Assembly (NCBI GenBank): GCA_964563135.1
Contig: CAZLWV010000013.1
Coordinates: 1-64,000 of the forward strand
Length of the DNA stretch: 64,000 bases
Direction: 5' to 3'
Source of the DNA: JAAYAY01 sp964563135
GTDB taxonomy: Bacteria > Planctomycetota > Planctomycetia > Pirellulales > Thermoguttaceae
Position numbers and translations under genes: made by a program. The notes beneath the pieces were generated by a model. It searched no databases, had not been told where the DNA came from, and was given only the letters and a program-made list of their open reading frames with translations. Within the stretch, counting starts at the first letter, position 1, and the number at the start of each line of letters is the position of its first letter. This document shows, one piece after another, positions 45,745-56,690 of this stretch.

Positions 45745-46950
45745 CTACTTCTGTTCCGCCACCTGGAGTGGGCCGATGCGAAGGTTTTCGAGAGGCGGGA
45801 GGGCCGGGAACGCTGCGTGAGGCTCCGCCTGGTACCAGAAAGCCACGGAGGCAATGTCGTCTTCGAGCGGCAGATATCGCCCCGATTTGTCCTGCATCCA
45901 GCCAAGAGCCTGGATCGTAACCCGCAGGTCCTTCCGGAAGCGAACGGGATCGACCAGGTGCCAGCGGTAGAGGCCAAAACGCTGCCCGGGCAGATAGGCC
46001 ACATCGGGTGGAAGGACCTGCGCCAATCCCGAATGGGGCGTACTGAAGGGCTGGTAGAGTTTCTTCTCGCGGTTCTCGAAGTTGTAGGACCCGCAGAAGT
46101 AGTCTTCGGTGCCGGTGCCGCAGATGGTAGGAAACTCCTGGTCGCCGTCGAGGTAGAACTTGATCTCCCCCTCGCCCCACCAGCCGGGGCTGCGGACCTC
46201 CCAGGCCATGTAGGTGCCCACATAGTGTCCGCTGCCTTGCACGCCGTCGAGGATCGTGTAGACGGTCTTCGCCGGCAGTTTGGGAACCCGCCGGAACTGG
46301 GCGTGGAAGTAGGCGGCGTCTTCGGGCACCTCGGTGAGGGTGTAGTTGATCTGGTAGTAGATGGTCATCTGGCTGTCGTCGAGGTTCTCCAGGGTGACCT
46401 TGGCGCTTTTGCGGAAGGGCATCGACCAGTAGCAGTTGAACGCGCTGCCCGGATTGACGCAGACGGGTAGGGAGTTGATCTGGCAGTATTTTCCCCAGCC
46501 GCAGGCAAAGAAGTCGCCCATGGGAACTTCGACGGACGGTTTCTGCTCGCCGTCCCAGTAGAAGCGGAGAATGAAGGAGCGGGTTTTGTCGATCGGGGCA
46601 GGAGTCATCCAGATCTGCTGGATCGCCCCGGGACCAGTGATCTCGCCGAGGGTGAAGGTGGACCTGGCGGGGATCCGGGTGTAGGGTGAGACTTTCCATC
46701 CCCGACCGAGGTCGCGAGCGGCATTGAGGGCGGGACCGTCGATCGACATCCCCCCTTTACCTTTCTCGCCCGTGAAGTTCTCCGGGCTGATCGAACGCGA
46801 CTCGGCATTGGAAAGGCGGCTGAGGTTGCCGAGATTCAGGTCGAGCCCATCAAAGGCGGACGGAGTTGACTGGGCGAACACGGCCGAATCAAGGGCGAGG
46901 AGGCCGAGAAGGGCAGCCGGCATGAGGAAGAAGTTGGCTGCAGCGCGCAT
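45745..46950 (-). CDS. DUF2961 (GH172-like) glycoside hydrolase
   Basis: The protein has 401 residues with AAGGAGA before the ATG and a signal peptide (FFLMPAALLGLLALDSAVFA). DUF2961 signatures are SISPENFTGEKGKGG, ITGPGAIQQIWMTP, LRFYWDGEQKPSVEVPMGDFFACG and CGTGTEDYFCGSY. Members of GH172 cleave difructose or D-arabinan-type linkages; specificity here is unknown. The sialidase-like gene is 285 nt downstream on the same strand. Confidence 0.9.
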   Translation of the reverse strand: MRAAANFFLMPAALLGLLALDSAVFAQSTPSAFDGLDLNLGNLSRLSNAESRSISPENFTGEKGKGGMSIDGPALNAARDLGRGWKVSPYTRIPARSTFTLGEITGPGAIQQIWMTPAPIDKTRSFILRFYWDGEQKPSVEVPMGDFFACGWGKYCQINSLPVCVNPGSAFNCYWSMPFRKSAKVTLENLDDSQMTIYYQINYTLTEVPEDAAYFHAQFRRVPKLPAKTVYTILDGVQGSGHYVGTYMAWEVRSPGWWGEGEIKFYLDGDQEFPTICGTGTEDYFCGSYNFENREKKLYQPFSTPHSGLAQVLPPDVAYLPGQRFGLYRWHLVDPVRFRKDLRVTIQALGWMQDKSGRYLPLEDDIASVAFWYQAEPHAAFPALPPLENLRIGPLQVAEQK

Positions 46951-47279
46951 GGGATTCTCCTTCAGTAGCGGACCGGAATGCAGAAGGGCTGGGGTCGATT
47001 TCCGCCTATGCTACCGTCTCCGGTGACAAATACAAGCGGATGGACGAATCGTCTGCATGCCAGAGTGGCCGTTTTCTTGACAGTCGTGGAGTGGACAGGT
47101 CAAATCACGGCAGGCCGGTGGGAGCGGCAGTGGACGACCGCGGCAGGGGCTGCCGGGAAGACGGGCAGGGGCCGATCGGGCCGCTCCGTGAAGCATCAGC
47201 CCACGGAAGCCGCTGACGAGCCGCCGATGGCGCCTGCCGGTGTCCGCGGGAGGCCCCCACGCCTGGTCAGAGGTTCTGA
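46951..47279. other. Non-coding stretch before repeat copy B
   Basis: No credible gene is visible. The first bases hold the ribosome binding region of the DUF2961 gene. The GC-rich rest ends at repeat copy B; 47392-47593 is the upstream region of glgX. Confidence 0.55.
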
Positions 47280-47391
47280 GGCGTCCAAATAGACTTGCAC
47301 GATTCCAAGAGATCCGGCCCTCCGCCGCCACCCTTCGGGAGGCGGCTTCAAGGAGATGGCCCATTCTGGGAATCACGCAACCCGATTTAGC
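47280..47391 (+). repeat. Dispersed structured element, copy B
   Basis: The 112-bp copy is about 95% identical to copy A (5836-5946), with the same hairpin (GCCGCC...TTC...GGCGGC) and the same ends (GGCGTC...TTTAGC). It lies between the DUF2961 gene and glgX, not touching either. Confidence 0.8.
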
Positions 47392-47593
47392 GAAGACGCA
47401 GGTTGTAAGGGCTGGGAACGACGCGCTGCGTGGTTGGGCATTGTTCTCCAGTCGCCTCGAGTAGCGGAAGGCTGAATTTGGGGCAGTCGAGACCCGCATC
47501 GGGCGAACCTGGGATGTAGATTTTCAACGGAACTCAGGGAGACCTGCAGGGTGGGGGTGGCCTGGTGCCCCTCAGCACGTTGGAGAACGGTCG

Positions 47594-49654
47594 ATGAACG
47601 AATGGGTGCGAGCCGAAGGATCACTGGATCCTCCCGGCTGCTCGTGGGTCGAAAACGAGAAGGCATGGAATTTCGTGCTTTACTCCCGATCGGCCAGCAG
47701 CGTGACACTTCTTCTTTACGGCCGCCGCGACGTGGTCACCCCGCTGCTGGAATACCCGCTGGATCCGCGGCGGAACAAATCGGGGCCGATCTGGCATTGC
47801 CGGATTCCGCGAGCGAAGGTGCCCGGCGCCAAGTACTACGCGTATCGCGTCTCCGGCCCGGTCGTCGAGGGGCAGGGCTTTCACGCGTTCGATGCGGAGA
47901 AGATTCTCCTGGACCCGTATGCCATGGCCGTCTATTTTCCCGACACGTTTGACCGGGAGGCGGCTCGCCGGCCTGGACCGAACGACGGGAAGGCGCCGTT
48001 GGGCGTGATCGATCCGGACCGGGAGTTCGACTGGGAAGGCGACCGCTACGTGCAGCACGGTCACGACCTGGTGATTTACGAGATGCATGTGAAGGGACTC
48101 ACCGAGCATGCCAGTTCGGGCGTTACCAAGACGAAGCGCGGGACCTACGCGGGGGTGATCGAGAAGATCCCGCACCTTGTGGAACTGGGGATCACGGCGG
48201 TCGAGCTGATGCCGGTTTACCAGTTCGATCCCCAGGAGAAGAATTACTGGGGCTACATGCCGCTGAACTTCTTCTCGCCCCACAGCGACTACTCGGCGTC
48301 GGCCCGGTCACGGCATCAGCGGAACGAATTCCGCCAGATGGTCAAGGAGCTTCATCGGGCGGGGATCGAGGTCATACTCGACGTGGTCTACAATCACACC
48401 TGCGAAGGCGACCAGCGGGGGCCGACCTACAGCTACCGCGGCATCGACAACGACTTCTACTACATGGGGTCGCGCCACCCGCATTTTCCCTATGCGAACC
48501 TGAGCGGGTGCGGCAACACACTCGACGCTTCAAGCGTGGCCGTCCAGAAACTGATCGTCGACAGCCTCCGCTACTGGCGCGAAGAGATGCACATCGACGG
48601 ATTCCGTTTCGACCTGGCGTCGATATTCGCCATGAAGTCCAACGGGCAGCTCGATACGGAGCACCCACCCCTGTTCGGCCAGATCATTTCCAACAAGGGC
48701 CTGCGGCACACGCGGTTGATCGCCGAACCGTGGGATGCTGCCGGAACCTACCAGCTTGGCCAATCCTTCCCGGGTTGGATGTGGATGCAATGGAACGCCA
48801 AGTACCGCGACACGATCCAGCAATTCGTCCGCGGTGACTACGGTATCGTGGCAGAACTGATGACCCGCCTCTACGGCAGTTGTGACCTCTTTCCGGACGA
48901 TCGCTACCACTCGTGCCGGCCCTGGCAGTCGATCAACTATGTGACCTCACACGACGGATCGACGCTCTACGACCTGGTGTCCTACGAGCAGAAGAACAAC
49001 TGGGCCAACGGCCACGAGAACACAGACGGCTGGAGCGAATACAAGTGGAATTGCGGCCACGAGGGAGACGTGGACGTGCCGCGCGAGGTGGTCCAGCTCC
49101 GGAAACGGCAGGTGAAGAACCTGTTCTGCCTACTCATGCTCTCCAACGGAATACCCATGTTCCGCATGGGAGACGAGTTTCTGCAGACCCAGGGGGGCAA
49201 CAACAACGCCTACAACCAGGACAACGAGACGAGCTGGCTGGACTGGCGGCGGCTGGAGGAACACCGCGACGTTTTCCGTTTTGCCAAGGAAATGATCGCC
49301 TTCCGCAAAGCCACGCGGAGCATCGCGAGATCGGCCTTCTGGCGCGACGACGTCCGCTGGTACGGAACCAGCCTGTCGGCCGATCTGACGGCCGGTTCGC
49401 GTGTGCTGGCCTTTTCGCTGGCGGGGGCGTCGACGAACTCCGATGATCTCTACGTGATGATCAATGCCCACCGAAAGCCGCTCGCGTTCGGGATCCACGA
49501 GGGGAGCTTGGGACAGTGGCGATTGGCGATTGACACCGCGCTGGCCTCGCCCGACGATATCCGCGCTCCCAATGCACGGCCGTTGGTGAACGCTCCGACA
49601 TATGAGGTCCAGGGCAATGCGGTGGTGGTGCTGGTCAGGCCGCGATCCTGGTAG
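47594..49654 (+). CDS. glgX: Glycogen debranching enzyme (isoamylase type, GH13_11)
   Basis: The protein has 686 residues; GGAGAA lies 7 nt before the ATG. An N-terminal CBM48-like domain (about 10-120) precedes the catalytic barrel. Signatures: YEMHVKGLT, ILDVVYNHTCEGD, the nucleophile in GFRFDLAS, acid/base Glu in IAEPWDAAGTY, and TSHDGSTLYDLVSY, with WNCGHEGD and FRMGDEFLQTQGGNNNAYNQD typical of GlgX/isoamylase. It cleaves alpha-1,6 branches of glycogen or limit dextrins in the cytoplasm. It probably acts with the GH13 and GH63 enzymes at 0.3-4.6 kb in glucan turnover, although it is far away and on the other strand. Assignment to GlgX rather than a plant-type isoamylase is likely. Confidence 0.93.
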   Translation: MNEWVRAEGSLDPPGCSWVENEKAWNFVLYSRSASSVTLLLYGRRDVVTPLLEYPLDPRRNKSGPIWHCRIPRAKVPGAKYYAYRVSGPVVEGQGFHAFDAEKILLDPYAMAVYFPDTFDREAARRPGPNDGKAPLGVIDPDREFDWEGDRYVQHGHDLVIYEMHVKGLTEHASSGVTKTKRGTYAGVIEKIPHLVELGITAVELMPVYQFDPQEKNYWGYMPLNFFSPHSDYSASARSRHQRNEFRQMVKELHRAGIEVILDVVYNHTCEGDQRGPTYSYRGIDNDFYYMGSRHPHFPYANLSGCGNTLDASSVAVQKLIVDSLRYWREEMHIDGFRFDLASIFAMKSNGQLDTEHPPLFGQIISNKGLRHTRLIAEPWDAAGTYQLGQSFPGWMWMQWNAKYRDTIQQFVRGDYGIVAELMTRLYGSCDLFPDDRYHSCRPWQSINYVTSHDGSTLYDLVSYEQKNNWANGHENTDGWSEYKWNCGHEGDVDVPREVVQLRKRQVKNLFCLLMLSNGIPMFRMGDEFLQTQGGNNNAYNQDNETSWLDWRRLEEHRDVFRFAKEMIAFRKATRSIARSAFWRDDVRWYGTSLSADLTAGSRVLAFSLAGASTNSDDLYVMINAHRKPLAFGIHEGSLGQWRLAIDTALASPDDIRAPNARPLVNAPTYEVQGNAVVVLVRPRSW

Positions 49655-50032
49655 GTCGCCGGGCCGCCGAGCCGAATGCCTGGCGTGGACCAGGAGCACC
49701 TGGTACCGAAGGCGTGCTTGACTGCGGAATCAGCCTCCGATCCGTGCAAGGATCGACTCGTTGTCTCGCTCGGCCGCGGGTGAGATTCCATGGTGGGGCA
49801 TTCGGTTGACCGCCGGTTCGACACCATGCGGGGTACCAGGCCGCACGGCATCCCATGTTGTCGATCGTCTCGGCAAGTCCCCTCCGATCCTCCACGATCA
49901 CTTCCCATCCTTCCTCGAATTGGCCCGCGAGCTGCGGCTACTTGGCTTCGTTTCAAGAACCGGGTATCCTACAACTCTCACGCGAGCCACTTCGGCCTTT
50001 GGCGGCACTCTCCACCAGGAGGATTCATAGTC
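49655..50032. other. Non-coding stretch between glgX and the helicase gene
   Basis: No gene is supported. The last 20 bases hold the AGGAGG ribosome binding site (50018-50023) of the next gene. No clear terminator hairpin is seen after glgX. Confidence 0.55.
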
Positions 50033-52733
50033 ATGAGGACCAAGAAGAGCGAGCTGCTCACACTTCGGGACCGGCTGTCCCAGTTGACGTATGTGGAAGC
50101 GTGCAAATTACTTGGGCCCGATGGACAGCAGCTGATCCAGCAGGGTTCTACCTACGAGACCGAGGATTTCGTCCGGGATATCTATCTTGGCGACGATCTT
50201 TTCCGCTTCAATATCCGCGATGCAGGCTGGGGGGACGGTGCGCAGCCCATCGTGACGATCACGCTGATGGCGGAGGAGCCGCAGCGGCTGCGTTTCAACT
50301 GCACGCACTGCCCGGGGGTGTGCGAGCACATCGGGGCGGCGGTCTCCTTGATTCTGGAGGAGAAGTCGGCCCTGGGGCTGGCCACTCTGCCGCCGGACCA
50401 ACTCCCCATGGAGAGTCTCAGCGAGGAACAACTCGTCGCCCAGGCGCTTGCCGAACGGCAGGAGCGGGCCCGGGAGGAGACCTTCCGGGTCCACTCGCGG
50501 AATGCCCGACAGCCGTGGACGGATTACCTGATCACCAGCGCCACTTCGGGGAAGACCTACCGCCTGGCTCTCCGCGGGGAGGAGCGGGGCGAGTCGTATT
50601 GCAGTTGCCCTGATTTCCGCACCAACACGCTGGGCACCTGCAAGCACATCATGTACGCCCTCGATCGGGTGAGGAAGCGATTCTCCGCGGCCGAGCGGAA
50701 GCGCAAGTTTCGGCAGAACGAGGGTTGCGTGCACCTGCTGTATGGCGAAGAGTTGACACTTCACCTGCGATTGCCGGACAAGGCCGACGAGGAAACCATC
50801 AAGATCGCAGGCCGGGCCGCGGAGGGACCGATCGAGGATGTGGGCGACCTGGTGCGGCGAGTGCGCCGCCTGCAGCAGGCCGGATGCGAAGTGACCGTTT
50901 ACCCGGATGCCGAGGAGTTCATCAACCGGCGGTTGTTCCAACAACGAATCGCTGAGCAGATGGACGAAATCCGCAAGACCCCGGCCAAGCACCCTTTGAG
51001 AACGAGCCTGCTGAAGACGCCGCTCCTGCCGTATCAGCTCGACGGCATCGCCTTCGCCGTGAAGGCCGGCCGGGCGATCCTGGCAGACGACATGGGGCTC
51101 GGCAAGACGATCCAAGGGGTTGGGGTCGCCGAGATGCTCGCCCGTGAGGCCCAGATCGAACGTGTGCCCAACATCGCTCAAGTCGCAGTGGCGTAATGAA
51201 ATCCGCCGATTCACGGACCGCCAGGTGCAGTTGATCGTCGGCCGGGCGAGCGAACGGGCAGCGCAGTACTCACGCGACTGTTTCTTCACCGTGTGCAACT
51301 ACGAGCAGGTCCTGCGGGACATCCTTTCTATCGAGCGTGCCCGTTGGGATCTTATCATTCTTGACGAAGGGCAGCGGATCAAGAACTGGGAGTCGAAGAC
51401 CGCGAGGGTCATCAAGGGGCTCAAGTCCCCCTTTGCACTGGTGCTGTCGGGAACGCCGCTGGAGAACCGCCTGGACGACCTGTTCTCAGTGGTCCAGTTC
51501 ATCGACGACCGGCGTCTGACGCCGGCATTTCGGTTCTTCAATCGGCATCGCGTCGTCAATGAGAAGGGGAAGGTGCTCGGCTACAAGAATCTCGACGAGT
51601 TGCGGGATCGACTGCGGCCGATCCTCCTGCGGCGTACCCGGGAAGCGGTTCTCGACGAATTGCCCCCCCGGACGACCGAGATCCTGCGGATTCCGCCGAC
51701 GGGCGAACAGGTCGAACTGCACCAGACGCACATGCGAATCGTATCGCATATCGTGCGCAAGCGTTACATCACCGAGATGGACCTGTTGCGGCTGCAGAAG
51801 GCGCTGCTCATGTGCCGCATGAGCGCCAACAGCACGTATCTCGTCGACAAGCAAGAGCCCTCCTACTCGTCGAAGCTCGAACATCTGGAAGAGCTGATCG
51901 ACAACCTGTTCGAGGAAGCCGACCGCAAGGCTGTCCTGTTCTCGGAATGGACGACCATGCTCGACCTGATCGAGCCGATTCTGCAGAAGCGCAAGCTCGA
52001 ATACGTCCGCCTGGACGGGTCCGTGCCGCAGAAGAAACGCCAGGAACTGATCCATCGTTTCCAACACAACGAATCCTGCCGGCTGTTCATCACGACGAAC
52101 GCCGGTTCGACCGGCTTGAACCTGCAGTCGGCCAATACGGTGATCAACGTGGATCTCCCGTGGAACCCGGCCGTTCTCGAACAACGGATCTCCCGTGCCC
52201 ATCGCATGGGCCAACGCAATCCCGTGCAAGTGTACCTTCTGGTAACGGAAGAGACTCTGGAAGAGAAGCTGCTCAGTACGCTATCGGCCAAGAAGGACCT
52301 GGCACTGGCCGTTCTCGACGCCGACTCGGACGTCTCGGAAGTCGACATGGTCAGCGGCATGGAAGAGCTCCGGCGGCGTCTGGAAGTACTGCTGGGGGCC
52401 AAGCCCGAAGCCCCCGTGGATGAGACCAGCAAGGAGCGGTCGAAGCAGGACGCCGAAGCGGCGGCGCAGCGTCAGGCCCGGGTGGCCGAGGCGGGAGGCG
52501 AGCTGCTGGGGGCAGCCTTCAAGTTCCTGGGGGAGTTGGTGGCGGAATCGCCGCAGTCGCAGCCTGTGCCGGAGGGGCTCGTCACGCAGGTGCGGGAAGG
52601 GCTCGAGCAGTGCGTGCAGGTGGATGAGTCAGGCAAGCATCGGCTGACCGTCGCGTTTCCCGACGCCAAGGCCGTCGAGCATCTGGCAGATGTGCTCGCC
52701 CGTTTTCTGGTGGCAGGGAAGAGCGGCCAGTAG
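50033..52733 (+). pseudogene. SNF2-family helicase with SWIM zinc motifs, broken by an 11-nt deletion
   Basis: Two frames form one gene: 50033-51196 and about 51160-52733. At 51161-51167 the sequence reads CGTGTGCCCA where family members encode RV-(L/V)IVCPTSL; restoring 11 nt gives 903 residues in frame. The ATG 50033 follows AGGAGG by 9 nt. Order: SWIM-type motifs (CTHCPGVCEH and CSCPDF...CKH), a linker, helicase motif I DDMGLGKTIQ, then (after the break) motif II ILDEGQRI, motif III SGTPLENR, and C-terminal motifs (TTNAGSTGLNLQSANTVINVD, QRISRAHRMGQRNPVQVY). Such SWI2/SNF2 ATPases remodel DNA-protein complexes, RapA-like. The deletion removes residues next to motif Ia, so the product is probably truncated. 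Confidence 0.85.
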
Positions 52734-53057
52734 CCCGGTCCGGCCCACCGGTGATACCGGCAGCGATCCGCCAGGACATGGTTACGGCAGGCAGTTGCTT
52801 TTCGCTCCCCGAAGAGGCGCGGGTTTGCGGAGCGAGAAACGGCACTCGTTCACTCCCCCCGCCCGTGTGCCCGTCTCGAAGGAGCCGCGGCAGCCGGAAT
52901 CGCAATAGAAGTGGACGGAATAGGGACTTCCTCCGGCGATTTGGACCATTAGAATAGACCCAGGTTGTGTGATGTTCTCAGGAACAGAAGGAGCGAGTAG
53001 ACCGCAGGATCTTTGGAGCGACGGAGATTGCTCTTCCATGTTGGGAGGTGAAGTCAG
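52734..53057. other. Non-coding stretch before the small membrane protein
   Basis: No gene is seen in either strand. The last bases hold the GGGAGGTGA ribosome binding site for the next small frame. Confidence 0.55.
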
Positions 53058-53330
53058 ATGTTCGCCACTCTGATAGCGTTTCTGAGTTCCTGGGTCGGCA
53101 TCTTTGTCATCCTGGCCGTCGCGGCGGTGGCCTGGCTCCTTCTGAAGGCCATGGCGGATCTTGTCGCCTGGTTTCGGGACGAGATTCTCGACGATCCGGT
53201 GCGGCGTAGTCGCCGAGTTCGAGGGCAACGCAATCGGCAACAGCGGGTCAACCACTGCCAGCTTGCAGCGGGAGACCCAGACAACGGCCGTGAAGCAAAA
53301 CGGCAAGCCGACCGGAAAGCCGGCGGTTGA
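53058..53330 (+). CDS. Small membrane protein of unknown function
   Basis: The frame has 90 residues with a strong GGGAGGTGA site 7 nt before the ATG. One hydrophobic N-terminal region (FATLIAFLSSWVGIFVILAVAAVAWLLLKAMADLVAWF) is long enough for one or two membrane helices. It continues with an acidic motif (RDEILDDPVRRSRR) and a basic polar tail. The good ribosome binding site and hydrophobic N-terminus support it, but no family is recognised. The basic tail could be a frame artefact. Confidence 0.5.
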   Translation: MFATLIAFLSSWVGIFVILAVAAVAWLLLKAMADLVAWFRDEILDDPVRRSRRVRGQRNRQQRVNHCQLAAGDPDNGREAKRQADRKAGG

Positions 53331-53432
53331 GTTGCCGCTGGATCTCGCCCTGGCATGCTGACATCCCCACCATTCTGAAGAAGGCGGGTGGATCGTGCCT
53401 GTGCTGGCGTTTCGGGTGTGTCAAGATGCAGC

Positions 53433-54855
53433 CTACCGGGCAGCACTCGGCCGCGTTGCGGCTACAGCGGGGGTATCGTCCTGGCAAACAACGCGGAATC
53501 CAACGTTGTAGACCTTCTGATAGGATTGGTAAGCCAGGCGGAAAGTGGCCGTGCAGCGGTTTGGGCAGTCGTACCAGGATCCTCCACGCACCACCTTCGG
53601 GCCAGGCGGATCGTCGTCCAAGTCTTCACACGGATAGGGGCGATAGGTCGTGCGGGTCCATTCGGCCACGTTGCCATGCATGTCGTGGAGCCCCCATGCG
53701 TTGGGGAGGTAACGGCCTGGCGCAACGGAGAGCAATGCACCATCATCAGACCTTGGGTCGCGGGGGATCCAGTCGTCGTAACGAGTGGGGTTCGCCAACG
53801 GCGTGTCGACCGTGTACGGATCGCTGGCAAACAGCCGCATACTGGCGTCGGCCATATTCGCGTGCCGGGAGAAATCGGAGTCCAGTGTCCCGTAATTGAG
53901 GGGCAGGTCGGATCCGGCCCGGCAGGCGTATTCCCACTGCACCTCGCTTGGCAGGGAGACGGACATCCCGGTTCTTTCGGAAAGCCATCGGCAGAAGGCA
54001 GACGCACGGTTGTAACTGACCCGAACCGCCGGCTGCTCCGGGAGATTCATCGGATAGCCGTGGATACCGAACTGGTACGCATTCTTCGACTCGACGCGGC
54101 TGTCGTGGCCGGGATCGAAGAGTGCGAATTGGGCGTTGGTGATTTCGAAGCGCCCCATCCAGAAGGGACGTTCGATGGAGACGACCCGCCGTGGTCGTTC
54201 GTCCGGTGCTCCGTCGCGGCTGCCCATGATGAACTGCCCTGCGGGGATCAGGACCATATTGAGGTCGAGTCCAACTGCCAGAGGAAGCGTTCGCGTGGTG
54301 GCAGGGCCCGCGGCAGCCTGGCGGCGTCGGGCTTCGGCAGCGTCGAAGGGCCAACCGTCACAAGCAGGTTCCGGGGCTGCTTCCAGGGCGGATCGAGACG
54401 GAACAACCGCCTCGACACGTGCCGCGGGAAACTCGGGTACCGCCTCCGGGTCGTCGTCGTAACCGCCGTAGCCATTGAGCACTCGACGTGTTCCAGCTCC
54501 CGGTGGTTCCACGGCAGCACTGGCCGAGAAGCTGCTGGTCGACGTAGAAGTCGACCGGGCGGGGATCAGCCGCGGCATAGCGGACGCTGATGCGATAGGC
54601 ACCATCGACGGGCAGCTCCACGTCGTACTGGATGCTGACGGGGCTCTGACCTCCAAAGGCAACCATGGGGCCGCCGTCGGCATACTGCTGCGGGTCGGCG
54701 AATGTCCTGGCATTCCCCCGATCAAAGGCATAGCCCGGGAGCTCGATGACGCAGGGCGAGCAGTCTTCCGCCTTTGGCTCCGCCGCCAAAACCGGGATGC
54801 CCAGGCACGAGAGCGCTGCCACCCACACTCCTATGCCGCGTCCCAAGATCAACAT
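53433..54855 (-). pseudogene. SUMF1-domain protein with N-terminal beta domain, frameshifted
   Basis: Two frames meet near 54471: the N-terminal one (start ATG 54855, signal peptide VWVAALSCLGIPVLAAE) gives a carbohydrate-binding-like beta domain (IELPGYAFDRGNARTFADPQQ, about 38-120). A single extra base after AQW shifts to the frame of the SUMF1/formylglycine-generating-enzyme-like domain. Without it, 473 residues result. SUMF1 signatures: LIPAGQFIMGSRDGAPDE, RPFWMGRFEITNAQFA, LPSEVQWEYACRAG, WGLHDMHGNVAEWT and VRGGSWYDCPNRC. A C-x3-C pair is present, not the usual FGE C-x4-C pair, so it may be a binding rather than an FGE enzyme. Confidence 0.75.
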
Positions 54856-54947
54856 GGCGAGTGCTCCGTGTACGATCTGCCGAGTACCCGACTTTCAGTG
54901 GAGTATATTCGGTGCGGGGTGACGGGACAACACTGCAGGCAACATGG

Positions 54948-56690
54948 CTACTTTCCCCCGATGCTCTGGAGTGATTCTCGAGTCTCGTCGAACATCTTCC
55001 GCACCATGGCCACGCGGGCAGAATGGGTCAGATCGCCGGCGGTCAACCGTTCGGCCTCCTCCAGGCCGGCCCGCATCGCTGCGACGACCTCCGGTGTCAA
55101 CACCTTGGACCCGATGACCTTCAGTCCACCGACCCCCTGGAGTCCGTAGGAAGCGCAGCCATTCCAGGCTTGCATGGATTGCTCCATGGTCATGTAGCAG
55201 CTCCTCACGGGCGCGGCGGCGGGACCGTAGAACTTCTCAAAGTAATCGTCCAGGAGGGCGTCCACATCGAGATCGGCGTTCCAGCAGAGCTTGGCGGCCA
55301 CGTAGTAGTTGAGCCCGAGGCGATACCAGAGATCGTCGCTGAGCTGTGTGTAGAATCCCTCTACGCCGTGGTCGCGGTAGTACGGAATATCGGTGCGCAT
55401 CGTATGCACGAGCGGCCAGGGCAGATTGGCCCGTGCCATGCCGCCGATGGAGTAGTACTCGTAGACGAACAAGTGCGGCGAGAGTTCGAGCCACCGGTCG
55501 AGGATTCGACAGAATTCCTGATTGGGCTGGAACTCATCGCGGGGTTCGTAGGTTGTGCCGGCCCGGCACCCGTCGCTGCCCAGGGGGTGGTTGTGGCAGA
55601 AGTAGAGGTGGCAGAGCTGGAAGAAGAGATTCTTCTCAGGGCGGTAGTCTGCATCGAGAGGAGGCCTGGCGTACATGGCGTAGGCCCCCACCTTGATGAG
55701 TACCTGGGGGTGCTTTGCGGCGACGAGCCTGGCAACTTCGTTGTTGAAGATCGCTAGACGCCGGGAGTACTTGGCGAACCAGTCGCGATCAGGTTCGTCC
55801 AGGGCCGTGCACTGCTGGCACTCGCAGAAACCGCCCCCGTCGTTGGGTGAAAGGGTGATGATCTCGATACCCGGTTCGGCGTCGAGCACGGCGATGAGGT
55901 TCCTGCCGACCTCGCGGACCACGTCGGGGTTGGAGGTGCAGAGCTGATTGCCGTGGCTGCGGCTGTCGGTCACGGTGCGTTTGCCGCCCACCAGCGCAAA
56001 ATACTCGGGGTGTTCGGCATGGTACTTCTCGGGAGGTATGAGTTCGATGAAAGTGTGGAAGTGCCACTTCCACTTGATGCCGACGCTTTTATCGCCCGCG
56101 GTCACATAGGCGTTCATGCGCTGCCGCAGGGACCACTGGCCGTTGCCGACCCAGCGGACGCGGAACGACGGCTTGTAGGTGAGGTTGATCTGACCTACTT
56201 CGAGCGTCTCACGTCGGGGCACGTACTGGCCGAGTTGGCCGGGCATGAACCAGCGGACATCGAAGTAGCGTTCGACGAGTTCGTAAACGCCGAAGAGTGT
56301 GCCCAGGTCGTTGCGACCGACCACGACCAGCCCATTGGGGATCGATCGGAGTGTGAAACCGTCCCGTCCGGCTGTTTCTTCGTCGAGCGAGATACCCAGA
56401 TTCTTGGACTTCTGCGTGTTGCCCAGCAGAATGCAGTAGACGGCATCGTTCTGTTGCGACTCCTCCAGGACAGGGAGCTTCACCCCGGAGATCTTCTCGA
56501 AGACAGCCTGAAGCTCAGATGCTGCAAACTGCTCCAGATAGGCCGGGCGGTCGGGGACGATGATTTGCGCCCGCGTTTGGCCCTCAGCCGCGATGGTGGT
56601 GAAGGGTTCGCTGGCCGGTTGGTAGAGCGCGCCGGGGGCTATTGGACCGAACAGCAGAACAGCCAGAACGGTCAACGAGAGCAGTCGCAT
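54948..56690 (-). CDS. DUF4838 domain protein, glycoside hydrolase-like
   Basis: The protein has 580 residues; AGGAGG precedes the ATG at 56690 by about 8 nt (an open frame to 56936 lacks any such site). A signal peptide starts MRLLSLTVLAVLLFGPIAPG. DUF4838 features: an N-terminal alpha-glucuronidase-like domain (about 35-140: AASELQAVFEKISGVKLPVLEE), RWFMPGQLGQYVPRR, then the TIM-like domain (SPNDGGGFCECQQCTALDEPDRD, VYEYYSIGGMA). It is exported and likely acts on plant or algal polysaccharides. Substrate is unknown. Confidence 0.88.
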   Translation of the reverse strand: MRLLSLTVLAVLLFGPIAPGALYQPASEPFTTIAAEGQTRAQIIVPDRPAYLEQFAASELQAVFEKISGVKLPVLEESQQNDAVYCILLGNTQKSKNLGISLDEETAGRDGFTLRSIPNGLVVVGRNDLGTLFGVYELVERYFDVRWFMPGQLGQYVPRRETLEVGQINLTYKPSFRVRWVGNGQWSLRQRMNAYVTAGDKSVGIKWKWHFHTFIELIPPEKYHAEHPEYFALVGGKRTVTDSRSHGNQLCTSNPDVVREVGRNLIAVLDAEPGIEIITLSPNDGGGFCECQQCTALDEPDRDWFAKYSRRLAIFNNEVARLVAAKHPQVLIKVGAYAMYARPPLDADYRPEKNLFFQLCHLYFCHNHPLGSDGCRAGTTYEPRDEFQPNQEFCRILDRWLELSPHLFVYEYYSIGGMARANLPWPLVHTMRTDIPYYRDHGVEGFYTQLSDDLWYRLGLNYYVAAKLCWNADLDVDALLDDYFEKFYGPAAAPVRSCYMTMEQSMQAWNGCASYGLQGVGGLKVIGSKVLTPEVVAAMRAGLEEAERLTAGDLTHSARVAMVRKMFDETRESLQSIGGK

